Notes: generated by a model from the letters alone, not told the origin. DNA of 64,000 bases from Ramlibacter cellulosilyticus (GCF_014297465.1 NZ_JACORT010000005.1:1-64000), one strand, 5' to 3'. Positions 18,901 through 27,529 are shown, counted from the first letter of the stretch. Program-made: numbers and translations.

Positions 18901-19098
18901 ATGGCAAAGCACGACACCCAGCAGAAGCAACGCGCCGGCACGGACCGCACCCAGGGCGGCAGGCTGCGCAGCCAGCCCGCCGAAGGCTCTCCGTCCCCGA
19001 TGGCCAGCACCGGCGACCTGGCGACGAAGAGCAACACGCGCAGCGCGATGAACAGCCGCAGCAGCAACAGCGGGCGGCAGGCACGAAAGAGCAAGTAA
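18901..19098 (+). CDS. Small basic hydrophilic protein, 65 aa
   Basis: Begins MAKHDTQQKQRAGTDRTQGG with GGAAGGGAG upstream and is composed mostly of Gln, Ser, Arg, Lys, Thr and Gly, so it is probably disordered. No hydrophobic core is visible. It lies 80 bp after the ABC genes and is followed at once by a dispersed repeat. Small Arg/Ser/Gly-rich proteins of this kind are often stress- or DNA-associated, but nothing here proves it. Confidence 0.6.
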   Translation: MAKHDTQQKQRAGTDRTQGGRLRSQPAEGSPSPMASTGDLATKSNTRSAMNSRSSNSGRQARKSK

Positions 19099-19104
19099 GA
19101 GACC

Positions 19105-19175
19105 TTGTCATCCCGGGCTTGACCCCGGGATCCATGGGCGCCTCATGGATTGCGGGTCAAGCCCGCAATGACATG
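19105..19175 (+). repeat. Dispersed palindromic repeat, copy 1 (GTCATNNCGGGCTTGACC type)
   Basis: A 71-bp element made of two hairpins: TCCCGGGCTTGACCCCGGGA, then ATTGCGGGTCAAGCCCGCAAT, with ATGGGCGCCTCAT between them. Its inverted copy lies at 20995-21078. It overlaps the last codons of the flavin-reductase gene, so part of that C-terminus is repeat-derived. Confidence 0.8.
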
Positions 19176-19744
19176 CTTCGCGCTTGCACGACCTTCCCTC
19201 CGCAGACGAAATTCCCCCCACCGAGATGGTGGATCGTTTGCAGTTCCGCATTCCCCGCGTCGTACCGCCAGTGCCCGTTCGCGAAGATGCGCGCGTCCGC
19301 CGCGGCCGCCACCACTTCCGCGAAGCAGGTGTCGTAGGCGTCCTCGGCGTGCCGCTCCGGGATCAGCCTGCACTCGAGCCACGCGGCGCATCCTTGCTCG
19401 AGCAGCGGAACCCCCAGCACCGGCCCCGTCCGCGCCTGCAGCCCGTGCCGCGCGAACTTGTCCTCGTCGCGGCCGCTCGTGCTGCCCACCGCGTACGTGA
19501 GGTCCACGAGCCCCGCGCCCGGGATGCAGATGCCGAAGGCGCCGCTGGCGGCGGCCAGCTCGCGCGTGTACGTCTTCTTGTCGATCACCACCGCGATGCG
19601 CGGCGGCGTGAACTCGACCGGCATGGACCAGGCCGCCGCCATGATGTTGCGGCGGCCGCCGTGCGCGGTCGTGACCAGCACGGTCGGTCCATGGTTGATG
19701 AGGCGGCTGGCATGGTGCAGCGCGACTTCGGCAAAGTGACTCAT
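19157..19744 (-). CDS. Flavin reductase-like FMN-binding protein
   Basis: A 195-residue protein of the flavin-reductase-like FMN-binding split-barrel family. Recognisable parts are HGPTVLVTTAHGGRRNIMAAAWSMPV-type strands, PPRIAVVIDKKTYT, GAFGICIPG and a DEDKFARHGL helix. It would use or reduce FMN. It is co-transcribed with the MarR gene through an ATGA overlap. The last few codons lie inside a dispersed repeat (19105-19175), so its end may have been altered by that insertion. Neighbours suggest a link to redox or iron control. Confidence 0.85.
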   Translation of the reverse strand: MSHFAEVALHHASRLINHGPTVLVTTAHGGRRNIMAAAWSMPVEFTPPRIAVVIDKKTYTRELAAASGAFGICIPGAGLVDLTYAVGSTSGRDEDKFARHGLQARTGPVLGVPLLEQGCAAWLECRLIPERHAEDAYDTCFAEVVAAAADARIFANGHWRYDAGNAELQTIHHLGGGNFVCGGKVVQARSMSLRA

Positions 19745-20196
19745 GGCTGTTCCTCGTCCAGGTTGGCGCGCAGGCGCGCCAGCAGCGACTGCAACTGCGC
19801 CTTCTCCGCATCGCTCAGTCCCTTGACCGCGACGGTCGACAGCTTGCGCGCCTGCCGCCGCAGCGCCTGGTGCGCCTCGCTGCCCGCGCCGGTGAGGTGC
19901 AGCCGCTGGTTGCGGCGGTCGGCCTCGTCCACGCGCGCTTCCAGCAGGCCGCGCTCGCGCAGGCCGGCGACCAGCCGGGCCAGCTGGCCCTTGTCCCGGC
20001 CGGAGTGCGCGACGAGCTCGCTGAGCGTCCCGCCGGGGTTGCGGCCGAAGAAGCCGAGCACGCGGCTCTCCATGTGGGTGAGCTCCTGGCCGGATTCGCG
20101 CAGGGCGCGGAACTGCCGCGCCCGCACGAGGTGCATGAGCCCGTGCACCTGCTCCAGCACGTCGTCCGTGCCAGGCTCGCGGGCTTTAGTTGACAT
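19741..20196 (-). CDS. MarR family transcriptional regulator
   Basis: A 151-residue winged-helix regulator. The helix-turn-helix is at about residues 45-75 (LTHMESRVLGFFGRNPGGTL, then ELVAHSGRDKGQLARLVAGL), followed by the wing RDxxxR-like VDEADRRNQRLHLT. The ATG at 20196 is used; a TTG two codons upstream is possible. Its start overlaps a GTTGA-CATAT-TCAAC palindrome, so it probably represses itself. It is divergent from the siderophore-interacting protein and overlaps the flavin-reductase gene by 4 bp. Confidence 0.88.
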   Translation of the reverse strand: MSTKAREPGTDDVLEQVHGLMHLVRARQFRALRESGQELTHMESRVLGFFGRNPGGTLSELVAHSGRDKGQLARLVAGLRERGLLEARVDEADRRNQRLHLTGAGSEAHQALRRQARKLSTVAVKGLSDAEKAQLQSLLARLRANLDEEQP

Positions 20197-20234
20197 ATTC
20201 AACCGATCTGCGCATGATGGATGACATTATCAAC
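20189..20234. promoter_or_regulatory. Paired MarR-type operators in a divergent promoter
   Basis: Two 15-bp palindromes lie 31 bp apart centre to centre, about three helical turns: GTTGACATATTCAAC (20189-20203, perfect arms) and GATGACATTATCAAC (20220-20234, one mismatch). The first covers the marR start; the second precedes the SIP gene by 14 nt. Their symmetry and the AT-rich centre fit MarR dimers acting on both directions. Confidence 0.65.
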
Positions 20235-20248
20235 GAACAACGACCGCC

Positions 20249-20986
20249 ATGGAATCCCCCGCCCCCACCCGCCGCGTCGAGCGCGTCCGCCACGAACTGC
20301 GGCGCCGCGCGCTGGAGGTCGTCCGCACCGAGCGGCTCGGCCCCGGCTTCGTGAGCATCACCTTCGGCGGCGAGGAGCTGGACGGCTTCGTCTCCGCCTC
20401 CTTCGACGACCACGTCAAGTTCATGCTGGGCGAAGGCACCGACGACCCGGTGCGCCGCGACTACACGCCCCGCCGCTACGATGCGGCCGCACGCGAACTG
20501 ACCATCGAATTCGCCGTGCATGCCCACGGCCGCACTTCCGACTGGGCGCGCCAGGCCCGCGTGGGCGACCGCGTGCTGGTGGGCGGCCCGCGCGGCTCCT
20601 TCATCGTGCCGCTGGACTACGACTGGCACCTGCTGGCGGGCGACGCGACGGCCTTGCCCGCCATCCGGCGCCGGCTGGAAGAATTGCCGGCAGGCGCCCG
20701 CGCGATCGTGCTCGCGCAGGTCGAGCCCGGCGACCGCGTTCCTTTCGTGACGCAGGCGAAGGTGGACGTGTACTGGGTGGACACGCCGGAGGCCTTGCTC
20801 GACGCCGTGTCCGGCCTGGAGCTGCCGCAAGGCGAAGGCTTCGCGTGGGCCGGCGGCGAGGCCGCGGTGATGGCGGCACTGCGCGGGATCCTGCGCGAGC
20901 AGCACGGGCTCGCGAAGGAACAGATGCGGATCGCGGCGTACTGGAAGCGGGGCGCCTCGGCGCACCACGAGAACCTGGAAGACTGA
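20249..20986 (+). CDS. Siderophore-interacting protein (ferric-siderophore reductase)
   Basis: A 245-residue FAD-dependent reductase of the SIP/ViuB family, which releases iron from imported ferric siderophores in the cytoplasm. The FAD motif RDYTPRRYD, the GDRVLVGGPRGSF strand-loop, LLAGDATALPAI in the nucleotide-binding half and the C-terminal AYWKRGxxxHH are all visible. It is divergent from a marR gene through paired operators, so MarR control is likely. No siderophore receptor or synthesis gene is in the window. Confidence 0.88.
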   Translation: MESPAPTRRVERVRHELRRRALEVVRTERLGPGFVSITFGGEELDGFVSASFDDHVKFMLGEGTDDPVRRDYTPRRYDAAARELTIEFAVHAHGRTSDWARQARVGDRVLVGGPRGSFIVPLDYDWHLLAGDATALPAIRRRLEELPAGARAIVLAQVEPGDRVPFVTQAKVDVYWVDTPEALLDAVSGLELPQGEGFAWAGGEAAVMAALRGILREQHGLAKEQMRIAAYWKRGASAHHENLED

Positions 20987-20994
20987 GAAGCCCC

Positions 20995-21078
20995 TTGTCA
21001 TTGCGGGCTTGACCCGCAATCCATGAGGCGTCCGCACGAGGCGCCTCATGGATCCCGGGTCAAGCCCGGGATGACATG
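20995..21078 (-). repeat. Dispersed palindromic repeat, copy 2 (inverted)
   Basis: The inverse copy of the element at 19105-19175, carrying the same two hairpins plus a 13-bp insertion in the central GGCGCCTC region. It starts 9 bp after the SIP stop and ends 6 bp before the stop of the next minus-strand gene, so it fills a convergent gap. Confidence 0.8.
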
Positions 21079-21083
21079 CAGGG

Positions 21084-22067
21084 TCAGTCCAGGTGGATGC
21101 GCGCCGACTTCACCACCTTGTCCCAGCGCGGGATCTCGCGGGCGATCAGCTCGCCGAAGGCCTGCGGCGTGGCGGGCGTGGGCTCGGCGCCTTCCGCGGC
21201 GAGGCGCGTGCGTACCTCTTCGGAGCCCAGCGCCTTGTTGATGTCCTGGTTCAGGCGCGCGACGACGTCCGCCGGCGTCCCGGCCGGCGCGACGATGCCG
21301 TACCACTGGTCCGCCTCGAAGCCCTTCGTGCCGGGCAGGCCGCTCTCGGCGACGGTGGGCACGTCGGGCAGCACGGCCAGCCGCTTCGGGCTGGAGACGG
21401 CGAGCGCGCGCATCTTCCCCGCCCGGATGTGCGGCAGCAGCGCGGGCACGCCCGTGAAGAGTGCCTGCACCTGGCCGGCGAGCAGGTCCGTCACCGAAGG
21501 CGCCGTGCCGCGGTACGGGATGTGCAGCAGCGAGATGCCGGCCTGCAGCTTGAGGTACTCCATCGTGGTGTGCGCGGCGCTGCCGTTGCCGCCGGAGCCG
21601 TAGGCCAGCTTGCCGGGCTGCGACCTGGCGAGTGCGACGAACTCCTTCAGGTCCTTTGCCGGCACGGAGGCGTTCACGACGAGGATGTTCGGCACGCGCG
21701 CCACCCACGCCACCGGCGCGAAGCTCTTCACCGGGTCGTACCCGAGCTTCGGATACAGCGCTGGGTTCACCGCCAGCGTGCCGATGTGCCCCATCAGCAG
21801 CGTGTAGCCGTCGGCGGGCGAACGCGCCACCTTCTCGGCGCCCAGCGAGCCGCCGGCGCCCGGCACGTTCTCGATCACGACCGGCTGCCCCAGCGAGCGC
21901 CCGAGGTCCGTGCCGATCGCGCGCGCGAGCACGTCGCTGGAGCCGCCGGGTGTGAAGGGGACCACGATGCGCACCGGCCGGGACGGGTAGCCGCCCTGGG
22001 CGAGGGCGCCGGAGAGCGCCAGCGGTCCGGCGACGAGGCCGGCGAGCGCCTGTCTCCTGTCGATCAT
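21084..22067 (-). CDS. Bug/TctC family tripartite tricarboxylate transporter receptor
   Basis: A 327-residue periplasmic solute receptor with a signal peptide (cleavage near ALA-QG). Family landmarks are YPSRPVRIVVPFTPGGSSD, VVIENVPGAGGSLG, DGYTLLMGHIGTLAVNP, LLHIPYRGTAPSVTDLLAG and GTKGFEADQWYGIVAPAGTP. Bug proteins bind small organic acids and work with a TctAB permease, often encoded elsewhere; none is adjacent. It is divergent from a hybrid sensor kinase, which could respond to the same ligand, but that is inference. Confidence 0.9.
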   Translation of the reverse strand: MIDRRQALAGLVAGPLALSGALAQGGYPSRPVRIVVPFTPGGSSDVLARAIGTDLGRSLGQPVVIENVPGAGGSLGAEKVARSPADGYTLLMGHIGTLAVNPALYPKLGYDPVKSFAPVAWVARVPNILVVNASVPAKDLKEFVALARSQPGKLAYGSGGNGSAAHTTMEYLKLQAGISLLHIPYRGTAPSVTDLLAGQVQALFTGVPALLPHIRAGKMRALAVSSPKRLAVLPDVPTVAESGLPGTKGFEADQWYGIVAPAGTPADVVARLNQDINKALGSEEVRTRLAAEGAEPTPATPQAFGELIAREIPRWDKVVKSARIHLD

Positions 22068-22086
22068 GCGAAGTGCCTTTCGGATG

Positions 22087-22116
22087 TTGTTCTTGCGAAG
22101 CGGACCGCTGTTATAT
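22087..22116 (+). promoter_or_regulatory. Candidate sigma-70 promoter for the hybrid kinase
   Basis: TTGTTC (22087-22092) and TTATAT (22111-22116) are separated by 18 bp, 33 bp before the ATG at 22149. The AT-rich hexamers stand out in a GC-rich gap between two divergent genes. Confidence 0.45.
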
Positions 22117-22148
22117 GCGAACGCCGCAGGCCCTACACTGTCGCGCAT

Positions 22149-24857
22149 ATGCGCGGCAGCCGGTTGCTCGTCCTCTTCGTCGCCTGGTGGCTGGCGCTCG
22201 CCGCCACCGCGGCGCTGGGCCAGCCCTCGCCCAGCGCGAGCGCCGGGCGCCTGGTGCTGCCCGAGGTCCCGCAGCACCCCGTCCCCTTGCGCGGCGACTG
22301 GGGCTTCGCCTGGCACCGCTACGTGGACCCGGGCTGGCAGCAGCTGCCCACGCAGGCGTTCGCGCCCGTGCCCCGCAACTGGAACGAACTCGCGGCGGAC
22401 GGCAAGCCGCCGGGCGAGAACGGCTGGGGCAGCTACGTGCTGCAGGTCGACTGTCCGCGCGGCGAGTCGCTGGCCCTGGAGGCACTCGGCCAGCGGACCG
22501 CCTCGCGCACCTACGTCAACGGCACGCTCGTCGCCCAGCACGGCACGCCAGGCCAGTCCGCCGCCGACACCTGGGCCGCGATCCACAACCGCATGCCCCT
22601 CACGCGCGAGTTCGCGTGCCCCTTGCGCATCACGGTGCACGTGGCCAACTTCGCCCACCGCGCCGGCGGTTTCGTGCGGCCGATGGCCGTGGGCACGCCG
22701 GAAGCGCTCGCCAGGCAGCGCGAGTCGCAGGTGATCTACGCGGCGGTGCTGCTCACCGGCTACCTGCTGGTGGGCCTCGTGTCGCTGATCTTCTTCGCCG
22801 TGCGGCACCGCGAGCGCGTGCCGCTGGTGTTCGGGCTCTTCTGCCTGGCGATGGCGGTGTACACCGACATGATCGGCGAGCGCCTGTTCCTGCGCGGGCT
22901 GCCGGCGCAGATCGACTGGGCGCACTACATGTGGGTCGAGTACCTGTCGTGGGTTGCCGCGATGGCCTTGTTCTTCCTGACGCTGCGTGGCCTCTTCCCG
23001 CAGGAGATCCACCGCCGCATGGTGCAGGCCGTGCTCGGCGCCCTGGCGGTCGCCGCGGTCGCCGTGCTCCTCCTGCCGCCGGGTGTCTATTCCTACGTGG
23101 CCGTGCCCGGACAGGCCATCGCCGTCCTCGTCGCCGTGTACGTGGCGGCGGCCATGCTGCGCGCGCAGCGCCGCACGCCCATCGATGCCGGCGTGCTGCT
23201 CGCCGGCCTGCTGGCGGTGCTCGTCACCTTCGCGATCGACCTGCTGCTGATCGACGCGCCGCGCCCGGACAAGAAGTTCGCGCCCATCGGCTTCGCGCTG
23301 TTCATGCTGTCGCCGGCCGTGGTGATCGCGCGCCGCCTCAGCCACGCCCTGAACGCCGAGGAGCGCAGCCGCACGCTGGAGGAGAACGCCCGCCTGCGCG
23401 AGGACGTCGAGCGCATGTCGCGCCACGACCTGAAGACGCCCTTGAACAGCATCCTGGGCGCAAGCCGGCTGCTGCGCGACGACCCGCGCCTGAACGCGGA
23501 GCAGCGCGAACTCGCCGACGTCCTGCAGCACGCCGGGCGGCGCATGCTGGAGATGGTGAACCTGTCGCTGGGCCTGTTCCGCATGGAGACGGGCACCTAC
23601 GATTTCCGTCCGCAAGCGGTGGACCTGCGCGAGGTGGTCAACCGCGTGCTGGTGGACCTGCGTTCCTACGCCGAGGCAAACCAGGTCGCGCTGCACCTGC
23701 AGGGCTCGGACCGCGCGCCCGTGGTGGTGCGCGCGGAGGAGCCCCTGTGCTACTCCATCGTCGCCAACCTGGTGAAGAACGCGATCGAGGCGGCCGGCCC
23801 GCTGGAACGCGTCACGCTCGCGCTCCTGCCGGGGCATCCCGTGGTGCTGTCGGTGCACAACCCCGGCGAGGTGCCGCCGGAAGTCGGCGGGCGCTTCTTC
23901 GAAAAGTACGTCACCAGCCGCAAGAGCGGCGGCACGGGGCTGGGGACCTACTCCGCGCGGCTGATGGCCCGCGCGCAGCAGGGCGACCTGCAGATGCATA
24001 CCAGCGCGGGCGACGGCACCACGCTGACGCTCACGCTCCCGGCGCAGCGCGGCGAGCTGCCGCAGCCGCGCACCGAGCCGCAGGACGAACGCGCCGTGCT
24101 GCGCGCGGTGGGCGCCCTGCCCGCGTGCGACGTGCTCGTGGTGGACGACGACGAGTTCACGAGGCTCGTCACCCGCCGCCTGCTGCCGCAACCGCCCTTC
24201 CGCGTCGAGACGGCGCCGCACGGGCTGGCCGCCGCCGAAGCCATGGAGCGCCACTGGCCGCAGTACGTGCTGCTGGACATGGAGATGCCCCACCGCAACG
24301 GCCTCGACACGGTGCGCTGGATCCGCGAACAGGAAGCCACGCGCGGGCGTCCGCGCTGCCGCGTGGTCATGCTGTCGGGCAACGACGATCCGCAGACGCC
24401 GGCGCGCGCGCTCGCCGCGGGAGCGGACCGGTTCCTCGCCAAGCCGGCCAGCCGCGAGCGCCTGCTGGCCGCGATCCTGGAACTGCAGGACGGGCTGCCG
24501 CCGGCGGCGCCGTCCCCCGCCCCCGCGCCGGCAGCGCCGTCCGCCACGGCCCCGGCCGCCGCGGAGGAGATCCTGGTCGTGGATCCCGAATGGGCGGAGG
24601 CCTTTCCGGGCTTCCTGCAAGGCTACCGTGCCACGGTGGAAGGCATGGCCCAGGCGCTCGCCGCGGGCGACCGCGAAGACCTGCACTTCCTCGCGCACCG
24701 GCTGGCCGGCGGCCTGTCGGCGATGGGCCTGCACTGGGGATCGGAGCAGGCCCGCGCCATCGAGCGCACCGCCGCGGAAGGGGCTCGCGACGCGCTCGAT
24801 GCGCGCATCCGCGGCCTGCGCGAGCACCTCGCGCGTGTCCGCATCGAAACCGCGTGA
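22149..24857 (+). CDS. Hybrid sensor histidine kinase/response regulator with 7TMR-DISM sensor
   Basis: A 902-residue membrane kinase. In order: signal peptide (1-25), a periplasmic jelly-roll domain to about 190 typical of 7TMR-DISM extracellular domains, seven hydrophobic helices (about 195-395), HisKA with the phospho-acceptor H426 (RMSRHDLKTPLN), an HATPase domain (NLVKNAIEAA, GGTGLGTYSAR), a receiver with D710 (LLDMEMPHRNG), an Ala/Pro linker and an Hpt domain with H850 (FLAHRLAGG). It can therefore run a full phosphorelay. The output regulator is not adjacent. The sensor type suggests a carbohydrate or small-ligand signal. Confidence 0.9.
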   Translation: MRGSRLLVLFVAWWLALAATAALGQPSPSASAGRLVLPEVPQHPVPLRGDWGFAWHRYVDPGWQQLPTQAFAPVPRNWNELAADGKPPGENGWGSYVLQVDCPRGESLALEALGQRTASRTYVNGTLVAQHGTPGQSAADTWAAIHNRMPLTREFACPLRITVHVANFAHRAGGFVRPMAVGTPEALARQRESQVIYAAVLLTGYLLVGLVSLIFFAVRHRERVPLVFGLFCLAMAVYTDMIGERLFLRGLPAQIDWAHYMWVEYLSWVAAMALFFLTLRGLFPQEIHRRMVQAVLGALAVAAVAVLLLPPGVYSYVAVPGQAIAVLVAVYVAAAMLRAQRRTPIDAGVLLAGLLAVLVTFAIDLLLIDAPRPDKKFAPIGFALFMLSPAVVIARRLSHALNAEERSRTLEENARLREDVERMSRHDLKTPLNSILGASRLLRDDPRLNAEQRELADVLQHAGRRMLEMVNLSLGLFRMETGTYDFRPQAVDLREVVNRVLVDLRSYAEANQVALHLQGSDRAPVVVRAEEPLCYSIVANLVKNAIEAAGPLERVTLALLPGHPVVLSVHNPGEVPPEVGGRFFEKYVTSRKSGGTGLGTYSARLMARAQQGDLQMHTSAGDGTTLTLTLPAQRGELPQPRTEPQDERAVLRAVGALPACDVLVVDDDEFTRLVTRRLLPQPPFRVETAPHGLAAAEAMERHWPQYVLLDMEMPHRNGLDTVRWIREQEATRGRPRCRVVMLSGNDDPQTPARALAAGADRFLAKPASRERLLAAILELQDGLPPAAPSPAPAPAAPSATAPAAAEEILVVDPEWAEAFPGFLQGYRATVEGMAQALAAGDREDLHFLAHRLAGGLSAMGLHWGSEQARAIERTAAEGARDALDARIRGLREHLARVRIETA

Positions 24858-24868
24858 CACGAAAAAAA

Positions 24869-24894
24869 CCCGCCGGCCGCGAACGGCCGGCGGG
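24869..24894. terminator. Hairpin terminator after the hybrid kinase
   Basis: A perfect 10-bp GC stem CCCGCCGGCC / GGCCGGCGGG with a six-base loop, preceded by seven A on the plus strand. It is 12 bp after the kinase stop. The run of A gives a U tract only in the minus direction, so plus-strand stopping relies on the stem. Confidence 0.65.
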
Positions 24895-25087
24895 CCACTC
24901 CACGCCATCTTGGGCCTGCCGAAGGGGAGACACTTCCAGACAGGCCCGGCGGGACACCTCGCAACCGGACTCGCTGCAGGATCGTCGATGCGGCACTGCA
25001 AAAAAATGGGACTTTGGGCCTACTAGCCCTCGCAGGCACGCGTATGGTGCAGTCACTGTCGTGCTCGCTTCCTTCCTGACCCGCGCG

Positions 25088-26644
25088 ATGCGCGCCCTGG
25101 CCGCCTCGCTGTTCCTGGCGCTGGCCGGTTGCGCGACGCTGCCTGCCACGCCGCCGGCCGACCGCGTGGAGAGCCGGGCGCCCACGGACACCGGCGACAC
25201 GCGCATCGGCCGCGGGGCCACGCGGCTGGCCGCGCCGCACGCCGGCCTGAACGGCGTGCGCGCGCTGCTCGACGCGCGCGAAGCCTTCGTCGCGCGCTAC
25301 CTGCTCGCGCTCGGCGCGGACCGCAGCATCGACGTGCAGACCTACATCTGGCGATCGGACACCAGCGGCAACCTGCTGGCGGAGGCGCTGTGGGACGCTG
25401 CCGAGCGCGGCGTGCGCGTGCGCGTGCTGCTGGACGACGCCAACACCTCCGGGCTCGACGACATGATCGCGGCACTGGACGCGCACCCCCACATCGAGGT
25501 GCGCCTGTTCAATCCCTTCGCCAACCGCACCTGGCGCCTCGGCGACCTCGCGGTAGACTTCGGTCGCGTGAACCGGCGCATGCACAACAAGGCCTTCGTG
25601 GTCGACAACCAGGCGGCGGTGGTCGGCGGGCGCAACGTCGGCGACGAGTACCTGGGCGCGGACACGCCCGTGGCCTTCACGGACCTGGACGTGATGGCGA
25701 TCGGCCCCGTCGTGCCCGAGGTCTCCTCGGTGTTCGACCGCTACTGGAACAGCGCCTCCGCGTGGCCCGCCGCGGCGCTGCTGGCGCCGCCGCCCCAGGG
25801 CACGCTGGAGGCGACGCGGCGCCGCTGGGCCGAGCACCGCCAGCGTGCCGAAGCGGTGCGCTACCTCGAGGCCGTGCGCAAGCTCCCGCTGCTCGCGCAG
25901 ATGATGGCCGGCACGCTGCCGCTCGACTGGGTGGCCGCGCGCGTGGTGAGCGACGATCCCGCCAAGGTGCTGCAGGCCGGCGGCCGGCACGGCTCCCCGC
26001 TGCTGCCGGCGCTGGAAGAGGCGTTCGGCAACGCGCGCCACGAACTGCAGCTCGTGTCACCCTATTTCGTCCCCGGCCGTGGCGGCACCGACAAGCTGCT
26101 GGCCATCACGGCGCGCGGCGTGGAAGTCTCGGTGCTCACCAACTCCCTCGCCGCCACCGACGTCGGCCCGGTGTATTCGGGCTACGCACGCTACCGGCAG
26201 GAGCTGCTGCGGGGCGGCGTGCGCATCTTCGAGCTGAAACCCGCCGCCGCGCCGCCAGGCACCGACGACGACGACGTCCGCCGCGGCAGCTTCGGCGGGA
26301 GCACGGGCGGCAGTTCGTCCGCCAGCCTGCACGCCAAGACCTTCGCCGCCGACCGCAGCCGCGTCTTCGTGGGTTCGTTCAACATCGACCCGCGCTCCAT
26401 CGCGCTCAACACCGAGATGGGGCTGGTGCTGGAAAGCCCCGCGCTGGCAGGCCTGCTGGCGGACGCCTTCCGCGACACGATCCCGCGCGACGCCTACGAG
26501 GTGCGGCTGGAAGGTTCGCAGGTGGTGTGGATGGACCGGACGGCGCAGGGCGAGCTGCGCCACACGAGGACGCCGGAAACCGGCGTCCTGCGCACGCTCT
26601 GGATGGGCCTGCTGTCGCTGCTGCCGATCGAGTGGCTGCTGTGA
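25088..26644 (+). CDS. Phospholipase D family lipoprotein, cardiolipin synthase-like (ClsC type)
   Basis: A 518-residue lipoprotein with a lipobox (LFLALAGC) at about residue 18 and two PLD motifs: HNKAFVVDNQAAVVGGRN and HAKTFAADRSRVFVGSFN, both complete HxKx4Dx6GGxN/GSxN forms. Such proteins make cardiolipin from phosphatidylglycerol or act as other phospholipases; ClsC has this layout without N-terminal membrane helices. The ATG at 25088 gives the lipoprotein signal. It is a single gene between a kinase and a glycine-zipper gene. Confidence 0.87.
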   Translation: MRALAASLFLALAGCATLPATPPADRVESRAPTDTGDTRIGRGATRLAAPHAGLNGVRALLDAREAFVARYLLALGADRSIDVQTYIWRSDTSGNLLAEALWDAAERGVRVRVLLDDANTSGLDDMIAALDAHPHIEVRLFNPFANRTWRLGDLAVDFGRVNRRMHNKAFVVDNQAAVVGGRNVGDEYLGADTPVAFTDLDVMAIGPVVPEVSSVFDRYWNSASAWPAAALLAPPPQGTLEATRRRWAEHRQRAEAVRYLEAVRKLPLLAQMMAGTLPLDWVAARVVSDDPAKVLQAGGRHGSPLLPALEEAFGNARHELQLVSPYFVPGRGGTDKLLAITARGVEVSVLTNSLAATDVGPVYSGYARYRQELLRGGVRIFELKPAAAPPGTDDDDVRRGSFGGSTGGSSSASLHAKTFAADRSRVFVGSFNIDPRSIALNTEMGLVLESPALAGLLADAFRDTIPRDAYEVRLEGSQVVWMDRTAQGELRHTRTPETGVLRTLWMGLLSLLPIEWLL

Positions 26645-26650
26645 GCCGCG

Positions 26651-27037
26651 CTACTTGACGGTGTAGCCGCGGCCTTCCATGCAGGCCGCGTAGGCGCGCG
26701 CATTGTCGCTGGCGGCGGCGCCGGCCTGCGCGTTCTTCTGCCGCGCGCCGCGCACCCCGCCGACGATGGCCCCGGCACCCGCGCCCTTGCCCGTGTCGCC
26801 GTCGGCCACGCCGGCGATGACCGCGCCGCCCACCGCACCACGCGCCGCGCCGCGTGCCACCTGTCCCTGCTGCGGCGGCGGCGCGGTGGACGCCTGGCCC
26901 GCGGCCCAGGACTGGCATTCGGACTGGTCTTTCTGCTGCTGGCCGGCGCTCTGGCCCTTGGCGGGATACACGACCTGCGCCTGGGCGACGGAAGCCGCGA
27001 GCAGGACCACGGCGGCGAGGGTGAGGCGGTATTGCAC
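26651..27037 (-). CDS. Glycine-zipper (YMGG-like) secreted protein
   Basis: A 128-residue exported protein: signal peptide (LTLAAVVLLAASVAQA), then a Gln-rich stretch and a Gly/Ala-zipper at about residues 60-105 (GAARGAVGGAVIAGVADGD, GAGAGAIVGG), then a short tail ending in a CMEGRGY motif. The family is thought to insert in or associate with the outer membrane or to line pores; the activity is not known. The GTG at 27037 has GAGGAG 7 nt upstream. It converges with the PLD gene, 6 bp apart. Confidence 0.82.
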   Translation of the reverse strand: MQYRLTLAAVVLLAASVAQAQVVYPAKGQSAGQQQKDQSECQSWAAGQASTAPPPQQGQVARGAARGAVGGAVIAGVADGDTGKGAGAGAIVGGVRGARQKNAQAGAAASDNARAYAACMEGRGYTVK

Positions 27038-27113
27038 GGAGATCTCCTCGGATGGATGCGGAGATTTCACCGGACGCCCGCGGCCGGCGCCATGGGACCA
27101 AAGGGCCAAGACG

Positions 27114-27491
27114 CTAGGTCCGCTCCTGGATGGCGCCCTGGATCGCCTCGATCAGCATCGCGTCGTCCACCGGCTTGCGCAGGTAGGCGCGCGCCCCCTG
27201 GCGCAGCGTGCGCTCGCGGGTCTGCGGGGAGTCGTCGCCGGTGATGATGATCACCGGCACGCGCGTGCCGCTGCGGACCATCGCGCTCTGCACTTCCAGG
27301 CCGCTCACCATAGGCATGCGCAGGTCCAGCACGACGCAATCGGGCTGGTGGCGCTGCAGCGATTGCATGAACTCGACGCCGGACGCGAAAGTCTCGACGC
27401 CGAACCCCGCGGAGCGGATCAGCCGGCCGAGGGCGCGGCGAACCGACTCTTCGTCGTCGACGACGGCGACCAGGCAGGCATCTCTGTGCAT
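27114..27491 (-). CDS. Single-domain receiver (FixJ-type response regulator lacking output)
   Basis: A 125-residue receiver domain: acidic pair D12/D13, phospho-acceptor D56 (VVLDLRMPMVSG), Thr in IIITGDD and Lys in LRKPVDD. There is no DNA-binding domain, so it may act as a phosphate sink or by protein contact. It is encoded 80 bp after a FixJ-type regulator on the same strand. A GACCTTGGTCG motif lies 38 nt before its ATG, the same spacing as before atoD and ydiK, so it may be a target of a regulator that binds there. Confidence 0.87.
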   Translation of the reverse strand: MHRDACLVAVVDDEESVRRALGRLIRSAGFGVETFASGVEFMQSLQRHQPDCVVLDLRMPMVSGLEVQSAMVRSGTRVPVIIITGDDSPQTRERTLRQGARAYLRKPVDDAMLIEAIQGAIQERT

Positions 27492-27529
27492 CGCCCCAAA
27501 GCTACGCCTCCGTGGAGTGCGGGCCAATG

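Noticed and set aside
21093-22148. Extension of the hybrid-kinase frame 350 codons upstream
   Set aside because: The extension is antisense to a clear Bug receptor and the kinase has a proper signal peptide at its ATG (22149).
22073-25087. Plus-strand frame that would join the hybrid kinase region to the phospholipase gene in one 1500-codon protein
   Set aside because: The first 1000 codons are out of frame with the real kinase, Arg/Ala-rich and meaningless; the lipoprotein signal at 25088 marks the true start.
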